Shown: piece by piece, positions 53,818-64,000 of the stretch
How positions within the stretch are numbered: position 1 is the first letter of the stretch
Layout: the number at the start of each line of letters is the position of its first letter
DNA from: Capronia americana
Taxonomy: Eukaryota > Ascomycota > Eurotiomycetes > Chaetothyriales > Herpotrichiellaceae
DNA: 64,000 nucleotides
Direction of reading: 5' to 3'
NCBI GenBank assembly: GCA_016110215.1
Contig: JADWQD010000003.1
Coordinates: 2,108,001 to 2,172,000, forward strand
Notes under the pieces: generated by a model
What the model was told of the DNA's origin: nothing
Database searches by the model: none
The model's input: only the letters and a program-made list of their open reading frames with translations
Position numbers and translations under genes: made by a program

Positions 53818-54161
53818 GTCAGTCGCCACACAAGGAGCACACAACTCAGCATGGAGAGGGAACGTGATAGTGTAAAGTAGACGAAAGCTCCAATCGTCAC
53901 CAGAAATGGGGAACTACTTCAGTGCAAACATGAATCCACGAGGAAATGGGAGTTGAGGGCTGGGGGAAAGCAGCTAATCCCGTCAATGTATCCATAAAAA
54001 CAAGTTCCATTGTGCACAGAGAGGGTATCATGGTCAATTCTCTGCTGTTATCCGCCGTCACTCCGAAATCATCATCCCATGATTCAACATTGTAGTCGAC
54101 GTTCTCTGCTGCGGCGTGCATTAACACCCATCACCGTTGATTTTTTTTGTTTCTCCCGTAA
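53818..54161. other. Convergent spacer
   Basis: About 340 bp between two stop codons; holds both 3' regions. No gene. Confidence 0.55.
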
Positions 54162-56102
54162 TCAAGAGCTCTCGCCCGCTTCCCTATCGACGGCAGCCTC
54201 CAGGGCCCCAAGCACGTCCAGTTCCATGCTCGCAGCGTCTTCGTTCTTCTCAGTCTCCTTCTCAGTCTCCTTCTCAATGACGGCTTCAGGCATCTCAACG
54301 TCAGCGACAACGACGCCTTCAACACTCTGCTTCTCTTCTTCCTTTTCGGGAGCACGTTCTGGCTCAGCAACGGCCGTCTCCATCACAGGTTCGGGTACAA
54401 CATTCCCAGCCAAGTCTTCTTGGACTGGTGCATTAGCAGGAGCAATCTCGCCTTCCTCACTGCCTTCCCCTTCGCTGTCGGATCCTGAGCCGTCGCCTTC
54501 GCCGTCTCCCTCTCCGTCTTGGTTGTTTGCCTCGCTCTGCACAGCGGGCCCTTGATTGGTGGTGTCGATACGTTCTCCAGATGCAGCCGGCGTATCTTCC
54601 ATTGTGGTGTCTCTTCCGTCTCCATTCGTCGCGTCAGCACCGTTCTCAGCCGTGGTAGCCTCGGTCGCGGGCGGGGCGTTGGGATCGGTAGGTGGCTTCC
54701 AGTTCTTCGGGCGACGTCCTGGTCCACCCTTCTTCTTGCGTCGAGGCGGGATGTTCTTGCGCGCAGGCGTAGCTGTTCCATCGGCGTTCGCACCGTCTGC
54801 TCCACCGTTCAAAGTGCCGGATCCACTGCCGGATCCGAGCACACCGGTGGCATCACCAAGATCATAGCCTGTGGTCCCGCCACTCATGGCCGAGGCGACC
54901 ATGTCTCCCAGTGTGCCAAATCCATTTGTAGCCTTGTAGGCGCCTTTGTAGAGAGATTCCATGCCTGGTCGGCGGTCTGCGAGATACTTCGGCTCCGGCA
55001 TCTTCTCGGCCACGGCGAGGGGGACTTGGACCCATTTCTTGAATTCGATGACGCGTTCAGACGAGCCGGATGCTGTCTTGCGGCGTTTTTCTGGGAGTCC
55101 CTCAGCGTCGAGAAGATCGTCTGGGTCGTCGTCTTGCTTGTCATCGTCGTCTTCAAGGGGCTGTGTTTCGTCGGGATTGATGGCAGAGGGGTGTTTGGGC
55201 TTGTTCAGAGCCGCTTTTCTGGCGGCTTCGCGGCGCTCGAGTTCAATGCCGGGGATGTACGAGTTTGTCTTTGGGTCCCAGATTGAAAGCTTTGCGCTGA
55301 CGTTGCCCATTCGTGCGCGGCGGAGCAGCTCCTATTTCGACAGGTCAATAAGCTGTAGAATGAGCGTCTAGGGTAGATAGCGTACCTGGTTGTGTGGTGC
55401 CAGCTGCGAGAAGAAAGAGGGAAGTGGCTGCTCAGGCCACGGGAAGTCGCTGTCCTTGTCATCTGCCTGGGCAGATGACTCGCCTGCATCGGCAGACGCG
55501 TCCTGGTTGATCCGGACGGTCTGCCGCTCCCAGCGGCGCACCGGGAGACCCTCGGTTGGGTCAAAGTCCGGAACACCCGCCCGATTTCTCGGCGCGTGTT
55601 CCTGGTTGCGCGTGGTGCGCGAAGAGCGAAGCTGTGGAAAAGGACGCCGTGAGCCAACGGCACCTCCAACATGGCGGGTTGGAGGGGGGGGAGGCGGAGA
55701 GGGGGCGGGAAGGGGAGAGGAGGGGGGAGGAGGGAAGAAAGGGGGAGGGGAGGGGTAGAGAAAAGGAGGGGGAGAGGGAGAGAGAGGAGGGAGAGAGGGA
55801 GAAAGAGGAGGGAGAAAAGGAGCGGGAGGAGGGAGGACAGGGAGAGGCGCAGGGAGAGGGAGAGAGGGAGGAGGGAGGAGAGGAAGAGGCGCAGGGAGAG
55901 CACCGGTAGGAGGCACAGAAGCCCGCCCAACACAGCCAGCCAGGCTAGAGGGAGGAGGACCAGCCCCAACCCATCTCACCCAGCTGACGCTGTGCGATAG
56001 ACCCCCAGTGAGCTGAGGGTGGTGATCCCTAAAATGACGATACAACGAGGTATCGTGTTGATATGCCTTGTTGCAGGCAACGCACTCCCTCTCCTTCGCC
56101 AT
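54162..56102 (-). CDS. C2H2 zinc-finger acidic nuclear protein
   Basis: Function unknown. Exons 55980-56102, 55386-55631 and 54162-55331; 512 residues. Residues 1-41 hold one C2H2 finger, CVACNKAYQHDTSLYRHFRDHH (C-x2-C-x12-H-x4-H). After an Arg-rich stretch comes a Pro/Gln/Asn region (PEQPLPSFFSQLAPHNQ). Exon 3 continues ELLRRARMGNVSAKLSIWDPKTNSYIPG with helical RREAARKAALNKP, a Lys/Arg-rich basic patch (PPRRKKKGGPGRRPK, a nuclear-localisation type) and then over 150 residues of Glu/Asp-rich, Gly/Ser-rich disorder. The mix suggests a chromatin or transcription role. The region 55632-55979 is stop-free and a multiple of three, so it may be a proline-rich exon instead of the intron I infer. Confidence 0.7.
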
Positions 56103-56858
56103 GGTGTCGGTGGTCGCTTGAGAGAAGAGAGAGAGAGGACGACGAGGATGACAGACGACAGAGAACAATAACAACAACCCCTCGTTGTTCCCCTCGTTGT
56201 GCTTGGCAGGGTCGGGCAGTAAATCGACGTGGTGCGGTTGCAAAAGGCGACATGACTTCAGAACTGACAAAACCACTTACCGGCGCCATGATCACTCCCG
56301 AATTTCTCCCTCTCCAACACCGTCGCTATAACGCGTTTCAATGGTGATAACTTGTTCCACGATGTCAGACGATGATGTACAGCAAGGGCGACAAGCGCCA
56401 GGACGGTACTTACAAAGAAAGGTGGGTGTTGAGTCGTGGTGGTTGGAGTGAGAGATGGAAATGAAGAACAACATGAAGGCAAGATGAGGTTTAATCAGAA
56501 AGAGCATGGCCAAGCGGACAGCGAGGCGCTAGGCGGACTAACCTCGGGATGGGCCGGCGCTAATGGTGCTTGGTTCATGCATCGGAGGTGGAAGAACTAT
56601 GAGGCCGATGATGAGCTTCGGTATGGGAGCGCCACAACACAGACATGATTGGGACAGCGATGAGATGTGCGGTGGGAACAATGTTTACAGCTACAGTTTC
56701 TTGGACAGCAAGAGGAGCATACAGTGAGAACGTGCAGGTGAAGAGACAGAGTGGTATAACTATGGTATCACACAGGACGGCATAGGCCTGGATGACAAGA
56801 CCCATCCATCTACAGCACTGTACAAGAAGGCGGAGAGAGGTAGGGAGAGACAGCAGTG
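56103..56858. other. Intergenic region between two minus-strand genes
   Basis: About 750 bp: upstream region of the C2H2 gene and the 3' side of ISD11. Frames on both strands are short. No gene seen. Confidence 0.55.
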
Positions 56859-57465
56859 TCAGTCCCATCTGGAAACAGGTCAGCCAGCAAGATCAGACAG
56901 GTCATGACACAGAATGAACATACCCAGTGTCCTTCTGTCGCACGATTCCACCATGATCACCGCTTTCACGACCCTGCAAGAACTTGTCAGTCAACAGCGC
57001 TGAGAAGAGCATGACTAGAAGACAAGGAAGAGAGAAGCACATACCGATTTGCCTCCTTCCACCACCAGTCTGTCGAGCTGGTAGAATTGTGACACCACGG
57101 TTTGTCTCTGTAGGACCTACAGTCAGTCCTTGTCCGTGAAAAGGTGCAACCAGCAAACGAATCCCAAATGCGCATGAGCAAACAGATATGTTCCTCTCGA
57201 ATAGTCCTTTAGTCCATCAATCCGCAGGAATAGGACTCACCTTCATCATCTGTAATTCCTTCAAGCCATTCTGCACAAGTTCCTGTATCCTTCTAGGATC
57301 TGACTCCTTCTGATGTTCGTGAAAGGCATCCCTTGTTCTCCTTCTCGCATACATTCGGAAGTTGTAGTTTGCGAATTGATTTCCTTGCCGCAATAGTGCT
57401 CGATACAGAGATCGGACACTGTACGCCGATGTCTCGGCCGTGGTGGCCAGTGCGGAGGAGGCCAT
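56859..57465 (-). CDS. ISD11: ISD11, LYR-motif Fe-S biogenesis subunit
   Basis: Small mitochondrial LYR protein that stabilises the cysteine desulfurase Nfs1, which supplies sulphur to Fe-S clusters. Exons on the minus strand are 57241-57465, 57045-57107, 56924-56973 and 56859-56868, totalling 115 residues with all frames closing. The start at 57465 gives MASSALATTAETSAYS, and then the LYR region VRSLYRALLRQGNQFANYNF and MYARRRTRDAFHEH. Exon 2 adds RQTVVSQFYQLDRLVVEGGK, the conserved core of this family. Exon 3 adds GRESGDHGGIVRQKDTG, and the 10-nt final exon ends WD and stop. The four-exon structure with such a small last exon makes automatic prediction difficult. Confidence 0.92.
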
Positions 57466-57921
57466 GAGGATTGATGGGAGGCTGAGCAGGAGTGCGGAGA
57501 CGTTCGAGGGACAAAGGGAGTCTATGATCCTGCGAGGGCGCTGTCTTTCTCGAAGGCGGGCGGATGCGCAGGGAGCGGAGGAAGACTCGAGGTCAGATGG
57601 GCTAAGGAAATTTGCAGAGACGGGGCGCTTTGGTCGTAACCCTTGTGGCGACACTCTCAGCAGGCCGAAATCCCACAGACAAACATCGGGATCGTTATAA
57701 AAGATGTCTCTCGCGAGATGGCAGAATTTACATTAATGAGAGTAAGAAGAGTTGGGCCGTCTAATAATCTACTTTCGCGCAGTTTGTAGATTGCGTCAAT
57801 GCTCGGCCTGGAACGTCCGAAACGACCGAGCTCCTCGCTCTGCGAGGCTACGTCTACCACCTCAAGACGAACAGTCTGCGAACTAAAGGTCTGAGCGTGA
57901 GATGCTCAGAGAAAAAGCAGC
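57466..57921. other. Divergent promoter, ISD11 / VMA22
   Basis: 456 bp between two start codons. Two promoters must lie here; no motif stands out. Confidence 0.6.
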
Positions 57922-58890
57922 ATGGCTTCTAAACTTCCATCGCCACCAGATTCGCGTGACAGCTCACCAGACTCGACCTTCAAAGCCCAAACTGTCCCCG
58001 ACGGTGGAGAGGCCCTCTCTTCCCGCCTTGACGCCCTCCTTGTCGAGTACCTCTCCCTCCTGGACAAATACACCTCACTCCGCGCCCAGCTCGGCAAAGA
58101 CTTCTCATCCGGCTTTTTCGCGCTCGCGCAAGCAAATCGGCATGCGCACTCCACATTGGGCGCAGGGAGGAGGTATGGGGAGGAGGGATATGACGATAGG
58201 ATGAAAGCAAGGAGGGTGGTCGGTTTCAAGCGACGAGACCGGACTGGCAGGGCCCAAGATGGTCAAGAGGTCGAGTCAGAAGCTGCCACGCAGAGGAAAC
58301 AGCACCTTGACAAGAAAGATCAATCTGAGGGCCAACACAAGCAACAGCCGCCGGAGGTCGCAGCAGGTGACCGTCCCGAGCAGGACTCGAGCAACCCAGA
58401 GCCACAGCAACAAGTGTTCGAGGATGGTACTGACAGCGGCCTGTCTCCGTATGCTCACCACCTCTCGATCGAGACTTTATTACCGTCCACGAAAGACCCT
58501 CTTAAATGGTACGGCATTTTTTGCCCTCCAGCGCTTCGAACGTGTCAGGACTACTTCACCTCAGCCGTGTCCTCCATAATACCAGAACTCTTAAATACTA
58601 CATTATCTCTGAGGCATTTAGAGGAGGAGATCTGGACTGTTCGACGTGAGCTGGATATCTTCGACGAGTCCAAGTACAACATCAGTGGCGAAGCCGACGA
58701 TCAAGACAAAGAAGCCAAGAAGAACGACCTTTCCCTACCAAATCTTGAGCCAGAGACAGCGTTTCCAGCCTCGGGTTTGTCATCGTCAAGGTCCAAGGCT
58801 TCGGCGACCAAGACTCCGTCGACTTTGTTGTCCGCTTCATCAGTGGGTTTGCCGCCTCAGCCGCGATGCAGGGTTCTGAAATTGGACTGA
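57922..58890 (+). CDS. VMA22: VMA22, V-ATPase assembly factor
   Basis: ER-membrane associated assembly factor for the V-ATPase Vo sector (CCDC115 in animals). Single exon, 322 residues. The N-terminal helix is SRLDALLVEYLSLLDKYTSLRAQLGKDFSSGFFALAQANRH, a diagnostic block. A disordered middle (Gln/Glu/Asp-rich) runs from about residue 90 to 175. The second conserved block is DPLKWYGIFCPPALRTCQDYFTSAVSSIIPELL, followed by LRHLEEEIWTVRRELD. Together these match the two ends of VMA22 proteins, with the usual linker between. The tail is Ser/Lys-rich. The start is ATG 57922 just after a purine-rich leader. Confidence 0.88.
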   Translation: MASKLPSPPDSRDSSPDSTFKAQTVPDGGEALSSRLDALLVEYLSLLDKYTSLRAQLGKDFSSGFFALAQANRHAHSTLGAGRRYGEEGYDDRMKARRVVGFKRRDRTGRAQDGQEVESEAATQRKQHLDKKDQSEGQHKQQPPEVAAGDRPEQDSSNPEPQQQVFEDGTDSGLSPYAHHLSIETLLPSTKDPLKWYGIFCPPALRTCQDYFTSAVSSIIPELLNTTLSLRHLEEEIWTVRRELDIFDESKYNISGEADDQDKEAKKNDLSLPNLEPETAFPASGLSSSRSKASATKTPSTLLSASSVGLPPQPRCRVLKLD

Positions 58891-59129
58891 GCTGAATTGT
58901 GTAGATGTTTCCCTCCTGGCTGAAGACCGAGGTGTTAGCAGCCCAGCTGAAATATCACACTATACTTAAAATTGAAGTACAGGAGCACATCAAGCAACAG
59001 TATGGGACGAACCAGCGACTACAGGAGTTTATGTATGTCGCACAAGAGTACCATGTGAATAAGTAGACCCAATATCCCGCTCCCGGCCAGACCAGCTCCT
59101 CACCAAGCATCCCTCGTGCGGACCTCATA

Positions 59130-61562
59130 TCAGTGGTATTGGTTGTCGTCACACATGTCTTGTTTTTCCATTCCAATGGCTTCTTGGAGAATCGTTGGGC
59201 CCTCTGCCAGCCTGGAGACGTCCTCAAGTTCACTATCAGTCGCCTGGATGTGGTTTTCCTTGTCGGCATAGTCCTCATGGAACTCGACATCCGCCTGCAA
59301 CGATCTCACATCGTCCTTCTTGATTGGCGATGAAACAACATGCCTTGCCGCCGGACTCCGAACCACTTCCTCCAGATCTCCATCCCAATAGCTGGGACGT
59401 CGTTTCTTTCGGCTACCAGATCGTCCAATGCCCTTCCTGCAAAGCATGACGTTGGGACTCAGCTCTTTCAGTCCGCTTCCGACGTCGCTGCCAGTCTCTG
59501 GAGTCGCAGCGCCGAAGAAACTCATTCGAACGGCAGCGCGTGTTTCTTCGTCCACTTCGATGATCTCTTCTCCTTCCTCCAGTCTCAACCGAGGATCTAC
59601 CGCCACCCTCCCGGCCGACTCATCCTCAAGGATCTCAGTGGTGGGTGACACAAGATCGCGCGACCTCTTCCTGGGCTGCGACACCTGTGTAGGATCCACC
59701 AAAGACCTTGGTGGACTGCTTCTGAACTGTAGACTGTCTGGCAGTCGTGCTCTCACCGAGTGCATGCGACGTTGAGGAGGTCTCGATAGAAACGATGCAC
59801 CACCGTGATGTTTGTTTGCACCTCGAGCACTCGCAATGGCACTCATACCATTCTTTCTGAACCGGCTCAGCGGTTTAGCCAGTGGCGTCAAAGTGTCTGT
59901 CCTGTACGAGTCACGGATCATGGAGTCAGGCGCCGGGTCGTGCCCATCGACTTTCGCTGCTGCCGTCGAGAAAGAGTACATTGCGGGACGGGGCCTTGGT
60001 GATAATTGCCGGCTGTCTTTGGCATAGTACCATCCTGGTTGAAAGTGTTCGGAGGCAGTGGAGATGTACGTTGAATTTAGGTGATGATGATGATGTCGGT
60101 GTTGAGGCCGAGGACGGGTCAAGAACTCGGTGGGAGGATACCATAATCCTTGCCTTCTCCCTGTCGCTGTTGAACCTGGCGGTTGCTTGGTTTTTAGAAG
60201 AGGCATTGGACTTCCTGTCGCTGTGGCACGGTTGAAGTGTACAGCGGGATGCCCGAATGCACCCGGAGCAATGGGCTGGCCTGGGTATGTGCTGGAACCA
60301 GGAGTGACGTCGTGGTGACCGGCAATGTTGGACACGTGGGATACGAAATGAGCTGTTGGATCAGGACACCGCACCGCTGGTCCACCCTCGTGCAACAGAG
60401 GATCTGGACATCGTCTGCCGGGGATATGTGAGTCGCTTGACGAGGACATGGAGCCATCGCTACTGCCTTTGTGCGTTGGAGGCTTTGGAAAGAGGTCGGT
60501 AAACAGTCCTCGCTTCAGCTTTGCAGAATTGGCTGCAGCTCTGGCCGAGGGTGACAAGACGATCCCCTCTTCTGACCCAGATGAAGCTTCCTTGAACTTG
60601 TCCTCGACGTCTACAGACTTCCGTTTCAGATGAGTGATGATGGGTGATTCGTCGGCTGAGTCAACATCCATCTCATGGTCGTCATCCACTCGGAGCTTCG
60701 TCATCGGCTGCTCCAAATCACTCGCCGACATATCCTCTCCTGGAGGTGGACTTTCGTGTGCCTCAGACGCATTCCCACAGCCTTCAGGCACAGGTGGTGA
60801 TGACAGGACAGACATATCTGTCACCTGCAGATTGAAACTCGCTTGTTCGAGGGGAGAGGTGAACCCGCTGCTCGGTGGTTCTGCGACAAAACAGTCGTTG
60901 TGCTCAACATCCAATGGGGTCATTGCGGGAAGCTGTGGTGAGCCTTCTGGGAAAGGCTCTCTCACGTCTATATCAAGTCCAGCAAGAAAACCTGGAGCTC
61001 TTGAGTACCTCCAACTCCTCGACGGTGTTTCTGTCGGCTCTTTTCTGACTCCTACAAGGAGATCTGCCTCGGTAGTATCACTTTTGGCTTCTTCAGGACT
61101 AGTAGGTAGTCTCGAATCGATGGAACCGATGGGGGAAGATGCGAAGCGGACATCCAGGCGCAAGGAAGCCTTTGCGTTCTGGAATAGCCTTTGCATTTGT
61201 GCAACATGACCGGGCATAACAATGGACTTCGACAGTGGCGAAGACATTCTTTTTCGTCCCGTACTGGGCAACACTCCCTTCGTCCCACTTTTCTGATCTG
61301 CGGGAGGCTCTGCCCCATCGCCGACAGGCGTCTTTGGAGAGTGCGAGTGGTGGAGGACTTTGGAAAAGAACAAAGAAGACCGTCGGCGGGGAGGTTCGAT
61401 TGGTGCTACAGATGCAGAGCGATGAGTATATGACCGAAAAATCAAGTCCGAGAAGCACGAGTCTCAAGATCACTCACGCTTTGGAGTACCAGGTGGATAA
61501 CCGGAGTGCGTCGATTTGCCGGATGAGTCGCTCGACGGCAGCGACCCAGGGGAATGATCCAT
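59130..61562 (-). CDS. Large disordered protein with KEN motif, unknown function
   Basis: Exons 61478-61562 and 59130-61405, 786 residues; the junction restores GTPK|PPIEPPRRRSSLFFS. No folded domain is recognised; composition is Ser/Pro/Arg/Gly-rich with a HHHHHH run. Landmarks: repeated SP sites (SSPLSKS, SSPIGS, SSPPVP, SSPPRS, SSPIKK), which resemble proline-directed kinase (CDK/MAPK) sites; and a KEN tripeptide in DYADKENHIQ close to the C-terminus, an APC/C degron motif. A few short conserved-looking blocks (PRRRSSLFFSK, AKLKRGLFTDLFP, VRMSFFGAA, SYWDGDLEEVV) may be binding motifs. A cell-cycle-regulated scaffold is a possible role. The start is the first ATG that agrees with the intron. 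Confidence 0.65.
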
Positions 61563-63541
61563 GCTAACAAAGCAGTCGAGGTGGAAAAGATGCAGTATCG
61601 CTCAATGTTGGGTCGAGTAGACGAGAGCAGAAAACAACAACGAGCGGACGTCTGCAACGAGAGGCAGACAATGTGGTGGTGAAGGAGTCCAGGTGAGGCT
61701 CGGATGAGAACAGTTCAACCTGACCTCAGCGGCTCCTGCCACGACGGGAAGTCGAGGTGGAAAGCCATGCTTAAGGAAACAGTCTGACATTGGCAGCTGC
61801 TGTTCGGGATCGGATGAATGAGCAGGCGCTTTCGACACCTTGGGTGAGATCTATATGTCAGAAACGGTTCGCAGAGGAAGAATCGTTGAGCACGAAAGAG
61901 GTGCTCGATCGAAATCGCACGAAGCCCATGTAGACTTCAAGGCAAAGTAGATCGGACATTCCTGTCTTCCATGTTGATCTGAGGAAGGAGTGTTTGATCT
62001 AGACTTGTTCCCACCGTCACCGCAGCCATCAGCTTTTTTACAAGCACCCGAAGCAGCCAGCGGGAGGCAGGTCCTGATGACCGCTCCATATGGCACACAG
62101 GCGAAGCCGTGGAGGTTGTGCGGGAAAGATGGCGCCGCGGAGTAGCGGCACTTTTTTCAGGCGTGCTGAAGGCAAGGGAGCACAAAGACTCGACGTTCCG
62201 CTAAAGCTCCCATGGTCGTTGTCCTGTGTAATCTGGGATCAGCCTCAATCAGTAACCAAACTGGTGTTTTGCTGGTCGCACAGGCGCGGGCCATCCCTCG
62301 CATCCTGCAAGGTTCCGAGGTCAGGTGTGGCAGCTTGATCTCCCTATATCGTCGATTTAAAAGTGAGCTTGCCACGTAGATCTCCATGAATGCCGACTCA
62401 GGTCTGATCAGACACCGAGAATCACTGGATCAACGACATCATCGAATAAGTTTAACAGCGAAGCAGTGGGACGATGCACGTCGCCTGAGCTCCGGAACAA
62501 GTCTTGCAAAGTTGGCTCGCATGCACAATGCGCGAACTGGGAATACCATCAAACGAGGGGCCTACAGCTGAAAGAGTATCGAGGCTCTCGCTGACTTTCT
62601 CGCATGCTAGGCGGGGTTATCGTTGGTGCATAGTGTGTATGCAACCTTCCCCCAATAAGGAGTCTTTGCAGCCCAGAGCCAGGGGTATTCAGGCGAGCCA
62701 CATCAAGCCGATGGGCAAATAAACTTGCTGTGGTACAGAGCTGCTCGTTGACGTGAAAAGTCCTTCCTCGCTCACCATTGTACTCGAGAAGACGATTGTT
62801 TCCCTTTTCTATCAGGACACGAATTCTCACCGGTGGTCGAGGGGGTTTCGATTTCTGGAGCATCACTCCGGTACTGATCGAATCCTGGGCTCGTCCGTTG
62901 TTGACCATCTGCAGCCTGGGTCTTCGAAGGTCGAGACCACGAGCTGAGCTTAATTCTCGTATTCACTCCTCTTGGCACGGCCCTCCATGCCCCTCTGGAA
63001 GGCCAGGCAGCATGGCGTGGGTAGACGTGGCCGCGGCTCGACAATAGCCCGTGGAGTGTGACTGGCCTGTTGTTCTGCATTATCTTCCAAGTTGTCGGGT
63101 TGAGCTTTCAAATTTTGGCCTTGCTGAGCCTCGACCCCTGCATCTGCGGCTTGACCTTCCCATTCCAGAACTTCCCTTCCCAAAGGAAGCACGACAGGTT
63201 CCTCTGGTAATGGAATGGCGGAGCTGAAAGAACGTCGGATGGCAGACTCTCCTTTGCAAAGGCAGACACGGTCGTGCTGAAGTCTAAGTGCATTGCAGTT
63301 GCAACCTAAGCGAGACATGATGAGCCATGTGGTCCATGGATCTGATTCATGCCTTGTGGCATCTGGCCACACCTTCCAGGTGCTGGTCAGCCACTTTTCC
63401 GGCCAATGCCATGTCCTGTCGATGAAGGCGCCACCGAAGACAGCAGTCGTTCTATAAGAATGAGACTTTCCCTACCTGTAATGCTAAATGACCAGGGACC
63501 TACACTTTTGGAGACATTTAGATTCATTGAAGGACTTCACC
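61563..63541. other. Intergenic region (2 kb)
   Basis: Contains the promoter of the disordered-protein gene and, on the right, upstream sequence of the edge ORF. Many weak frames on both strands; none has a domain or clear splice structure. Confidence 0.5.
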
Positions 63542-64000
63542 ATGAACGACCCCAGCGGAGAATACACTTACATCTGCTCAGCAGGCCCGAGGAGATCAAT
63601 CGTCCTGCTCTTCTCCGATGGCACTCCTAGGCAACATAGAAGGGATATCAAGCCCGATATGGTATCCACAGTGAAAAAGCCAGGGAGTGAAGAATCTTTT
63701 CAGGGTAACAGAGTTGAAGGAGCACTCTTCAGTAAGTCGCGGCACCAATCAACGACAATATCAGTTAGTGTGGCGCGCATTAGCTTATGCATCACTCGTC
63801 TGATTCTAGCCTGCGAACTGCGAAGCGGCAGAATGGGAGGAAGCAAGACCGTGTACTGGATGATTGACCCCAAATGGCAAAGCCAAAGACCTGAGGCTGG
63901 GCAGCGGGTTGGGTGGGCGACGACGGTCAGACTGGGACTCGGTCCTGGGATGAACACTTGGGGCATGGTGCCAGTGTGGGCTTCGGACAGGTGGGACTTG
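63542..64000 (+). CDS. Partial hypothetical protein cut by right edge
   Basis: Reading frame open from ATG 63542 to the window end (153 codons) without a stop: MNDPSGEYTYICSAGPRRSI to the Trp-rich GSKTVYWMIDPKWQSQRPEA and beyond. A GTAAGT at 63733 and a TTCTAG at 63809 bound a possible 77-nt intron in phase (A|CC); reading either way stays open. No domain recognised, but the composition (Gly/Trp/Arg, few low-complexity words) is more protein-like than neighbouring frames. It may begin a gene that continues right. Confidence 0.4.
   Translation, partial: MNDPSGEYTYICSAGPRRSIVLLFSDGTPRQHRRDIKPDMVSTVKKPGSEESFQGNRVEGALFSKSRHQSTTISVSVARISLCITRLILACELRSGRMGGSKTVYWMIDPKWQSQRPEAGQRVGWATTVRLGLGPGMNTWGMVPVWASDRWDL

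Noticed and set aside
55671..56000. Plus-strand Glu/Gly/Arg-rich frames opposite the C2H2 gene
   Set aside because: They mirror the C/T-rich tract of the minus-strand gene and have only low-complexity sequence.

Overview
This 64 kb window is nuclear DNA from a filamentous ascomycete (Pezizomycotina). The evidence is gene content (Zn2Cys6 regulator, DUF3425-type bZIP, HET-type protein, SSD1, GLE1, JmjC/4CXXC protein), protein-coding genes on both strands, and many short introns of about 50-90 nt with GT..AG ends and CTAAC-like branch points. The proteins look most like those of Eurotiomycetes, but the sequence alone does not settle order or genus. I see no CRISPR array, rRNA, tRNA, intact transposase or bacterial operon.

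Layout. 1-13.4 kb: the 5' part of a Zn2Cys6 regulator running off the left edge, an orthodox aquaporin, an acyl-CoA dehydrogenase with an SKI C-terminus, an HpcH/HpaI aldolase, a small glutaredoxin-like protein, a C-terminal RING protein and a bZIP/DUF3425 factor. 13.9-26 kb: a ten-exon sugar-type MFS transporter, a histidine phosphatase, GLE1 (mRNA export) and SSD1 (RNA-binding translational regulator). 27-34.3 kb is the accessory-looking part: a decayed heterokaryon-incompatibility (HET) gene, about 1.1 kb of very AT-rich, TpA-rich DNA resembling RIP-damaged repeat, an unrecognised multi-pass membrane protein and an F-box protein. 35-47 kb is a dense housekeeping block: COA1, a DUF1279 protein, a JmjC/4CXXC/AT-hook protein, COQ2, phosphopantothenoylcysteine decarboxylase, GRX5 and a branched-chain aminotransferase. 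47.9-64 kb: a coiled-coil protein, a small very basic protein, an EFM6-like methyltransferase, a DUF1761-like membrane protein, a C2H2 acidic nuclear protein, ISD11, VMA22, a long disordered protein with a KEN motif, and an open reading frame cut by the right edge.

How the genes relate. There is no secondary-metabolite cluster or operon. Several neighbours serve mitochondria: COA1 (complex IV assembly), COQ2 (ubiquinone), GRX5 and ISD11 (Fe-S clusters), and the DUF1279 protein. Phosphopantothenoylcysteine decarboxylase makes a CoA precursor, and the branched-chain aminotransferase feeds acyl-CoA metabolism. The acyl-CoA dehydrogenase and aldolase lie head-to-tail and could share a catabolic theme, but nothing in the sequence proves it.

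I worked out exon structures by hand from frame, splice-site and family-motif agreement. Where reading frames close exactly across every junction (MFS transporter, aldolase, acyl-CoA dehydrogenase, ISD11, GRX5, coiled-coil protein) I am confident. Untested starts and unresolved junctions are flagged. No clearly new multi-gene system is visible. The best leads are the HET relic with its AT-rich block, two 22-nt micro-exons in the transporter, the intron-or-proline-rich-exon question in the C2H2 gene, and several conserved-looking proteins of unknown role.
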